A stretch of 64,000 nt of DNA from contig WBMZ01002999.1 in the NCBI GenBank assembly GCA_013400975.1, forward strand, positions 25,760 through 89,759, in the 5' to 3' direction. The stretch's first letter is position 1; each line of letters begins with the position of its first letter. Below the pieces are notes generated by a model. The model ran no database searches and was not told the DNA's origin. It saw nothing but the letters and a program-made list of their open reading frames with translations. Positions 63,301 to 64,000 of the stretch are shown piece after piece. The stretch is from Atrichornis clamosus. Its lineage: Eukaryota > Chordata > Aves > Passeriformes > Menuridae. Both the position numbers and the translations under genes were made by a program.

Positions 63301-63813
63301 AAATACATGTCTCATACATACATATATACACATATATCTATACGTGTGTGTGTACGTTGGCATACGCGCAACGGAGACACGCAGCGGTGGGTGATCGCTT
63401 GAGCGACCAGATCTGCCTTGGAGATAGATGCACACAGACATCTATAACATCCACATACGCACACACATCTCTGCATATTCCCGTGAAGGAGGTGCAGAAG
63501 TTCCTCGCCAAGGGCTGGCAGGTTTCCCTCCGTATAACAGAGGAGGCTGAAGGGGGTGAAGTTTCCTCCCTCCTCCTCCTCTCCCCGAGTTGCGCTGCGG
63601 AGCCGGGCGGCCCTGGGCGGCGGAGACGCCGCCGGCAGCCTGGACCAGGCCCGCTCCCGGCGCTGCCTTCCCCGCGCCGGCCTCCGCCTCCGCCCCGCCG
63701 GGGCGCCGGGACCCCGCTGCTTGCCGGGGGCGGCCCCCGCCCTTACCGTTGCAGAACTGGAGCAGCGACGAGGTGTCGTAGAGGCTGCTGTAGCTGGAGA
63801 AGCCGTCCTCCAT
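168..63813 (-). CDS. EML1: EML1 gene, 5' half (exons 1-11, spliced)
   Basis: This is the overall coding span of EML1 from the start codon to the last exon in the window. Eleven exons with AG acceptors and GT donors join without a phase break: 67, 183, 133, 135, 29, 130, 150, 70, 111, 96 and 135 nt, giving 413 codons. The protein has a coiled coil (about residues 25-80), a basic Ser/Thr linker (about 84-180), a HELP motif (about 215-280) and the first WD repeats. EML1 is a microtubule-associated protein of the EMAP family that acts on the spindle of neural progenitors; loss in human and mouse causes subcortical band heterotopia (established knowledge). The remaining half, including the rest of the tandem beta-propellers, lies left of the window. 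EML1 is preferred over EML4 and EML2 because of the exon 1 sequence and near-identity to mammalian EML1 in the HELP exons. In mammals CYP46A1 and EVL flank this gene, but neither is visible here. Confidence 0.96.
303..812 (-). other. EML1 intron 10
   Basis: 510 bases of AT-rich intron. No repeat family or further exon was recognised. Confidence 0.85.
813..908 (-). CDS. EML1: EML1 exon 10 (WD repeat)
   Basis: This 96-nt exon is in phase 0 and encodes residues 337-368, including [20 protein letters not shown] and [12 protein letters not shown]. The core VLSVWDWQ is a typical WD-repeat d-strand. The NGGSSLCS stretch differs from human NGGTNLCA, so this loop is less constrained. The acceptor is TTTTCCCTCAG and the donor GTGTTG, which departs from the consensus at +3 to +6. 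Confidence 0.94.
909..1899 (-). other. EML1 intron 9
   Basis: 991 bases, AT-rich, with the short (AT)n run. Open frames here have no family resemblance. Confidence 0.85.
1362..1375. repeat. short (AT)n run
   Basis: Seven AT units in intron 9, followed by a T run. Confidence 0.85.
1900..2010 (-). CDS. EML1: EML1 exon 9 (WD repeat)
   Basis: This 111-nt exon is in phase 0 at both ends and encodes residues 300-336. It contains the WD-type core [19 protein letters not shown] and [14 protein letters not shown]. Relative to human it has V for I in VRVWD and M for I in IGMG, both conservative. The acceptor is TTTTATAG and the donor GTAAGT. Confidence 0.96.
2525..2735. other. GC-rich block followed by an 18-A run
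   Basis: About 140 bases of very GC-rich sequence with several CpGs are followed by a more ordinary stretch and then 18 consecutive A (2718-2735). It could be a small intragenic regulatory island, or an old poly(A)-tailed insertion. No target-site duplication was seen around it, and no protein family was recognised in the open frames that cross it. Confidence 0.4.
2627..2641 (+). promoter_or_regulatory. CTCF-like motif in intron 8
   Basis: The bases CCACCAGGGGGCAGC match the CTCF core consensus at all strong positions. They lie in a short GC-rich block (about 2525-2665) that stands out from the AT-rich intron. Orientation is on the plus strand, opposite to EML1 transcription. Confidence 0.55.
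2994..3569 (+). mobile_element. solo LTR of an avian endogenous retrovirus
   Basis: The 576-base element starts TGTCCTGGTTTTG and ends GTTAAATCACAACA, the TG...CA boundaries of a retroviral LTR. Its interior matches, from recall, an abundant bird LTR with CAAGGACTTTTCAGTTTCCC, CTGAACTGGCCAAAGGGG, ATCATGCCCAGTATA and GAGCTGGGCATCGGTCAGTG. No internal retroviral region or second LTR is adjacent, so it is a solo LTR left by recombination. The flanks (CTCAT and CTTAA) do not form a clear target duplication. One undetermined base (n) is at 3152. It lies antisense to EML1 in intron 8. Confidence 0.8.
4279..4348 (-). CDS. EML1: EML1 exon 8 (first WD repeat)
   Basis: This 70-nt exon completes Cys276 and runs to Lys299: [20 protein letters not shown] followed by KDGK. 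It is the first strand set of the N-terminal beta-propeller. The acceptor is CTTTTTTAG and the donor GTAAGT. It leaves in phase 0. The peptide is identical to the human one as far as I recall, which supports strong selection. Confidence 0.95.
4349..5882 (-). other. EML1 intron 7
   Basis: 1.5 kb of AT-rich sequence. About 5366-5450 (TGTCAAACTCAGTTCATACA) looks like the end of an old DNA-transposon repeat, but the match is too weak to annotate. Confidence 0.8.
5883..6032 (-). CDS. EML1: EML1 exon 7 (HELP motif)
   Basis: This 150-nt exon encodes residues 226-275 with the hallmark HELP sequence [19 protein letters not shown] followed by [19 protein letters not shown] and GHNDDVK. It is nearly identical to mammalian EML1; the human protein has N for S at residue 236 and Y for F in VVVLFN. 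Thr243, altered in a human band-heterotopia family, falls in LPTGE and is conserved. The acceptor is CACTCTAG and the donor the full consensus GTAAGT. Confidence 0.97.
6033..10152 (-). other. EML1 intron 6
   Basis: 4.1 kb. A pyrimidine-rich stretch at about 7490-8350 gives a 135-codon open frame on the plus strand, with no recognisable protein. No mobile element was identified. Confidence 0.8.
10153..10282 (-). CDS. EML1: EML1 exon 6 (start of HELP region)
   Basis: This 130-nt exon encodes residues 183-225, containing [20 protein letters not shown] and the end RLKLEW plus two bases of the Val226 codon. The block is the conserved lead-in to the HELP motif, which packs as part of the tandem beta-propeller core in EML structures (family knowledge). 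Trp225, changed to Arg in a reported human disease allele, is present. The donor is GTATCC after GAATGGGT. The phase requires this junction because the next exon starts with a single C. The acceptor is CCTTTTGTAG. Confidence 0.95.
11082..11312 (-). CDS. EML1: candidate 231-nt cassette exon of EML1 (Ser/Pro-rich)
   Basis: This open block in intron 5 has an AG acceptor after a pyrimidine-rich stretch (CTGTGCCC...ATTATTCTGTCTAG) and a GTCAGT donor. Both ends are in phase 1, exactly what an insertion between exons 5 and 6 needs, and 231 is divisible by three. It would add 77 residues with no stop: first [18 protein letters not shown], then an acidic/polar middle ([12 protein letters not shown]), then a Ser/Pro end with [17 protein letters not shown] and a final KSP. 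The composition looks like protein rather than intron. The insert would lengthen the linker just upstream of HELP. I do not recall a described mammalian equivalent. An in-frame ATG with downstream reading also allows an alternative first exon. Confidence 0.6.
13403..13429 (-). CDS. EML1: possible 27-nt microexon of EML1
   Basis: In intron 5 a pyrimidine-rich stretch (GCCCTTCTGTCTCTGTCTC) leads to an AG at 13430, followed 27 nt later by a GTAGGC donor after CAAAG. The block is in phase 1 at both ends, so it would insert GKRRVTHCK, a basic peptide, between exons 5 and 6. Blocks this short can arise by chance. Confidence 0.25.
14865..14893 (-). CDS. EML1: EML1 exon 5 (29-nt small exon)
   Basis: This very short exon encodes [10 protein letters not shown], matching human SKPKEPVFSA, and completes residues 173-182. 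It enters in phase 2 and leaves in phase 1. The acceptor is TTTTCACAG and the donor GTAGGA. It is too short to be found as an open reading frame, but phase and protein match together make it secure. The intron that follows is the one holding the 231-nt candidate exon. Confidence 0.93.
16870..16921 (-). mobile_element. short CR1 3' end
   Basis: ACAGAATCATAGAATATGTC and the following AAGCTGGAAGAGATGCAAAG resemble the reverse complement of a diverged CR1 3' terminus. The fragment is about 50 bases long. Confidence 0.6.
18917..20320 (-). mobile_element. CR1 non-LTR retrotransposon, internally deleted and interrupted
   Basis: Read on the minus strand this is a CR1 element with its 3' end near 18917 (plus-strand start CACAGAGTTACAG and GGTTGGAAGGGACC). 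It retains the end of the endonuclease domain: an open frame at 19747-20232 carries [12 protein letters not shown], a [14 protein letters not shown] block and a SDHEMEF motif, typical of CR1 endonuclease. From about 19660 the sequence jumps to the distal end of the reverse-transcriptase frame and the 3' UTR, so most of the reverse transcriptase is missing. A second CR1 piece interrupts it at about 19463-19529. It is dead and lies in intron 4 in the same orientation as EML1. Confidence 0.85.
19463..19529 (+). mobile_element. nested CR1 3'-end fragment
   Basis: Within the minus-strand CR1, about 67 bases read as the opposite orientation: TTGGACTTGATGATCTTAAA, TTTCTTCCAACCTTGACAAT and then TTCTACGGTTCTATATA, the usual CR1 terminus with its short tail repeats. 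The minus-strand CR1 resumes immediately after with GGATCACCTCCC, so this is an insertion of a short plus-strand CR1 3' end into an older copy. Confidence 0.7.
20936..21162 (+). mobile_element. 3' part of an avian endogenous-retrovirus LTR
   Basis: This stretch shares landmarks with the 3' half of the solo LTR at 2994-3569. It has GGGCTGGACATCAG, a T/C-rich tract, CCCCTCATCCCACTGGAGGAG, then GTGGCTGTGCGGTACTTAG, and ends in a GGTCAATGCACCACAACC-like terminus. The 5' half is missing or too diverged to recognise. It lies in intron 4, antisense to EML1. Confidence 0.6.
21503..21637 (-). CDS. EML1: EML1 exon 4 (Ser-rich basic linker)
   Basis: This 135-nt exon is in phase 2 at both ends and encodes residues 128-172. 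It starts [20 protein letters not shown] and has a serine run ([12 protein letters not shown]) near its end. It lines up with the human linker [18 protein letters not shown] with small changes. Arg138, the position of a reported human truncating variant, is present. The many Ser, Arg and Lys residues suggest a phospho-regulated microtubule-binding stretch (inference). The acceptor is TTTTATTAG and the donor GTAATG. Confidence 0.95.
24857..24904 (-). CDS. EML1: candidate 48-nt cassette exon of EML1
   Basis: This block in intron 3 has acceptor ATTAAGCAG, preceded by a T/C-rich stretch, and donor AAG|GTGAGG. Both ends are in phase 2, matching exons 3 and 4. It encodes [15 protein letters not shown] between an Arg formed at the upstream junction and the Ser that starts exon 4. 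The KLKK stretch adds positive charge to a linker that is already basic. No homologous isoform is known to me. Confidence 0.5.
26985..27102 (+). mobile_element. ancient MIR-like SINE fragment
   Basis: The order of GTTTTACATATGGAAAA, AGGGTTAAATGATTTGCATA, AGGTCACAGAGAATATGTGG and CAGAACTCGAG follows the MIR/CORE-SINE consensus (tail of core: gaaactgagg, ttaagtgacttgcc, aaggtcacacag, gtggcagagc). Such copies predate the split of birds and mammals, so this is a very old insertion in intron 3. Confidence 0.6.
30522..30654 (-). CDS. EML1: EML1 exon 3 (basic linker)
   Basis: This 133-nt exon enters in phase 1 and leaves in phase 2. It encodes residues 84-127 of the flexible linker, starting [17 protein letters not shown] and containing [15 protein letters not shown]. 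The linker is rich in Lys, Ser, Thr and Pro, as in mammalian EML1, and contributes electrostatic contacts to microtubules (family knowledge). The acceptor is TTTTACAG and the donor GTAGGC. Its neighbours in the mRNA are exon 2, or the 63-nt candidate exon, on the 5' side and exon 4, or the 48-nt candidate, on the 3' side. Confidence 0.94.
30811..30834. repeat. (TTA)n microsatellite
   Basis: About eight copies of TTA/TAT lie 157 bases upstream, in EML1 sense, of exon 3. Confidence 0.9.
32985..33047 (-). CDS. EML1: candidate 63-nt cassette exon of EML1
   Basis: This block in intron 2 has acceptor CCATAG and donor GTAAGA and is in phase 1 at both ends, fitting between exons 2 and 3. It encodes [20 protein letters not shown] plus one more Thr. 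The first part ([12 protein letters not shown]) could extend the helical segment after the coiled coil. The splice sites, phase and clean codon content make it a likely alternative exon. Mammalian EML1 isoforms differ in length by a short insert in this part of the protein, but I cannot confirm that it is this sequence. Confidence 0.7.
36009..36191 (-). CDS. EML1: EML1 exon 2 (coiled-coil oligomerisation segment)
   Basis: This 183-nt exon is in phase 1 at both ends and encodes residues 23-83. It reads [20 protein letters not shown], followed by a heptad-patterned helix ([20 protein letters not shown]) and a polar end GPTK. In EML family proteins this helix forms the trimerisation domain needed for microtubule binding (family knowledge). 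The acceptor is TTTAG and the donor is GTTTGC, a weaker match than the other donors. The exon length and phases match the mammalian gene, so the call is firm. It is separated from exon 1 by the largest intron of the window, about 27.6 kb. Confidence 0.96.
36345..36370. repeat. (AAAT)n microsatellite
   Basis: A run of AAAT/AATA units lies in intron 1 about 155 bases upstream, in EML1 sense, of exon 2. Confidence 0.85.
39318..39368 (-). CDS. EML1: candidate 51-nt exon of EML1 (cassette or alternative first exon)
   Basis: This block in intron 1 ends in a full-consensus GTAAGT donor in the phase needed to join exon 2. Read as a cassette (acceptor CCCATACAG) it is 51 nt, in phase 1 at both ends, encoding [16 protein letters not shown]. 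The internal ATG at 39360 has A at -3 and would give an alternative N-terminus [14 protein letters not shown] running straight into exon 2 (DDSASAASS). The pyrimidine tract before the acceptor is weak, which fits an alternative first exon better than a cassette. Confidence 0.4.
39551..39612 (-). mobile_element. short CR1 3' end
   Basis: CCATAGAATGGTTTGGGTTG followed by GAAGGGACCTTAAAGA is the reverse complement of the CR1 3' terminus. Only about 60 bases remain. It lies about 180 bases upstream, in EML1 sense, of the 51-nt candidate exon. Confidence 0.8.
48148..48262 (+). mobile_element. CR1 fragment (3' region)
   Basis: The stretch GAACGGGTTGCCCAGAGAAG through AGGTTGGATGGGGCTTTGAG to CTAGTGGAAGTTGTCCCC is the CR1 3' region seen in the 59.4-kb copy. 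The terminal tail repeats are missing, so it is truncated at both ends. Confidence 0.8.
58804..58850 (-). other. possible 47-nt frame-shifting exon in intron 1
   Basis: This block has one of the best splice-site pairs in the long first intron: acceptor ACCCCCTTCCTACAG after an extended pyrimidine tract, and donor AATG|GTAAGT. Its length of 47 nt is not divisible by three. Spliced between exons 1 and 2 it would shift the frame and reach a TGA inside exon 2. It could therefore be a poison exon, part of an alternative 5' leader, or a decoy site. Confidence 0.3.
59268..59650 (+). mobile_element. CR1 3'-end fragment, 5'-truncated
   Basis: This copy starts at TGTTCAGCCTGGAGAGGAGG and runs through the distal reverse-transcriptase and 3' UTR sequence (AGGTTCTTCACCCAGAGG, GGAACAGGCTCCCCAGGGAA). 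It ends in the diagnostic 8-base tail repeats TTCTATGATTCTGTGATT. It lies in intron 1 antisense to EML1. The truncation at the 5' end is typical of CR1. Confidence 0.9.
60736..60812 (+). mobile_element. ancient MIR-like SINE fragment
   Basis: GCTGAGTTTACAACTAAGGA then AATTAAGGCATCAAG, TGAAATAACTTGCCTAAAAA and CACATAGGAAG follow the same MIR/CORE-SINE order as the copy at 27 kb. It is diverged and short and lies in intron 1. Confidence 0.5.
63283..63352. repeat. AT/purine-pyrimidine alternating low-complexity run
   Basis: This is a TATATATGTATATA run, then ACATACATATATACACATAT and GTGTGTGTGT, in intron 1 close to exon 1. It is a mixed TA/CA/GT microsatellite; its TATA-like strings lie downstream of the start codon, so they are not the promoter. 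Confidence 0.8.
63747..63813 (-). CDS. EML1: EML1 exon 1 (start codon, residues 1-22)
   Basis: The coding part of exon 1 begins [10 protein letters not shown] and ends LLQFCN, the known N-terminus of vertebrate EML1. The start ATG has A at -3 and G at +4, a strong Kozak context. The exon ends one base into codon 23 at a GTAAGG donor (phase 1). The frame runs open past the donor into a GC-rich intron, but that extension is not coding. The segment lies inside a CpG island. The 5' untranslated part extends right to an unknown transcription start. Confidence 0.95.
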
Positions 63814-63934
63814 CCTGCCGCTGCGCTCCCGGCGTCCCCTCGGCTGTCCCGGCGGCCGCCCGCTGCCTGCTCGCCCACACGCTGCGGAGCGGAGGCGGCT
63901 GGGGCCGCGGCGGCCTCGCTGCCTGCCTCACTCA

Positions 63935-63948
63935 GTTGCCATGGCAAC
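63935..63948. promoter_or_regulatory. palindromic RFX X-box in the EML1 promoter
   Basis: The 14 bases GTTGCCATGGCAAC form a perfect palindrome and match the ideal binding site of RFX-family transcription factors (two GTTGCC half-sites back to back). The site lies 122 bp upstream of the EML1 start codon in the CpG island. RFX factors drive many cilia genes (established knowledge). Control of EML1 by RFX is an inference. Confidence 0.7.
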
Positions 63949-64000
63949 CCATTCACTCCGCCGCGGCTGGGGCGGCGGCCGCTCCGCTCCGCTCCGCCGC

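Larger units (their letters stand above)
36192..63746 (-). other. EML1 intron 1
   Basis: 27.6 kb, the longest intron. It holds the 51-nt candidate exon (39.3 kb), three CR1 fragments, a MIR-like copy, the 47-nt candidate exon (58.8 kb) and a low-complexity run near exon 1. Long first introns often carry enhancers, but none can be assigned by eye. The rest is AT-rich unique-looking sequence. Confidence 0.8.
63570..64000 (-). promoter_or_regulatory. EML1: EML1 CpG-island promoter and 5' UTR
   Basis: Base composition switches sharply from AT-rich intron to more than two-thirds G+C with many CpGs, covering exon 1 and everything upstream to the edge. No TATA box is seen near the expected start; the TATA-like sequences near 63290 lie inside intron 1. 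The arrangement is typical of a dispersed CpG-island promoter. A short CCGCT tandem stretch sits at the extreme right end. The transcription start is not identifiable from sequence alone. Confidence 0.85.

Noticed and set aside
63312..63956. 214-codon minus-strand open frame over the promoter
   Set aside because: It begins at GTG rather than ATG, is out of frame with EML1 and crosses the exon 1 donor. It reflects the GC-rich composition.

Overview
The window is vertebrate nuclear DNA, almost certainly from a bird. The repeats are avian: CR1 retrotransposon copies with the typical 3' end, and an endogenous-retrovirus LTR of the kind that starts TGTCCTGG and ends ACAACA. There is one real gene in view, the 5' half of EML1 (echinoderm microtubule-associated protein-like 1), read on the minus strand. 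The promoter and first exon lie at the right edge (about 63.5-64.0 kb). The gene runs leftwards and leaves the window inside the intron that follows exon 11 (positions 1-167).

Eleven constitutive coding exons were placed by translation, canonical AG/GT splice sites and an unbroken reading phase. They add up to 1239 nt, or 413 codons, about half of the roughly 815-residue vertebrate protein. Exon 1 holds the start. Exon 2 is the coiled-coil oligomerisation segment. Exons 3-5 are a basic Ser/Thr-rich microtubule-binding linker. Exons 6-7 hold the HELP motif, and exons 8-11 begin the WD-repeat (TAPE) propeller. No other functional protein gene and no RNA gene was recognised on either strand.

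The main discovery material is a set of candidate optional exons in the N-terminal introns. Four are exact multiples of three and phase-matched to their intron: 51 nt in intron 1, 63 nt in intron 2, 48 nt in intron 3 and 231 nt in intron 5. The 231-nt exon would add a 77-residue Ser/Pro-rich insert with several SP/TP sites just before the HELP region. Weaker candidates are a 27-nt and a 9-nt microexon and a 47-nt frame-shifting (poison) exon with strong splice sites. All are sequence-only predictions.

Layout from left to right: 0-6.1 kb holds exons 11 to 7, with a GC-rich block carrying a CTCF-like motif and a solo LTR between exons 9 and 8. From 6 to 15 kb lie introns 6 and 5 with exons 6 and 5 and the 231-nt candidate. 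Intron 4 (15-21.5 kb) contains a rearranged CR1 with a second CR1 fragment inside it, and an LTR fragment. Introns 3 and 2 (21.6-36 kb) carry exon 3, two candidate exons and an ancient MIR-like SINE. Intron 1 (36.2-63.7 kb) is long and AT-rich with scattered CR1 and MIR remnants. The promoter is a CpG-island type and carries a perfect palindromic RFX X-box about 120 bp upstream of the start codon.

Nothing resembling a wholly new biological system was found. The most testable leads are the candidate exons and the X-box.
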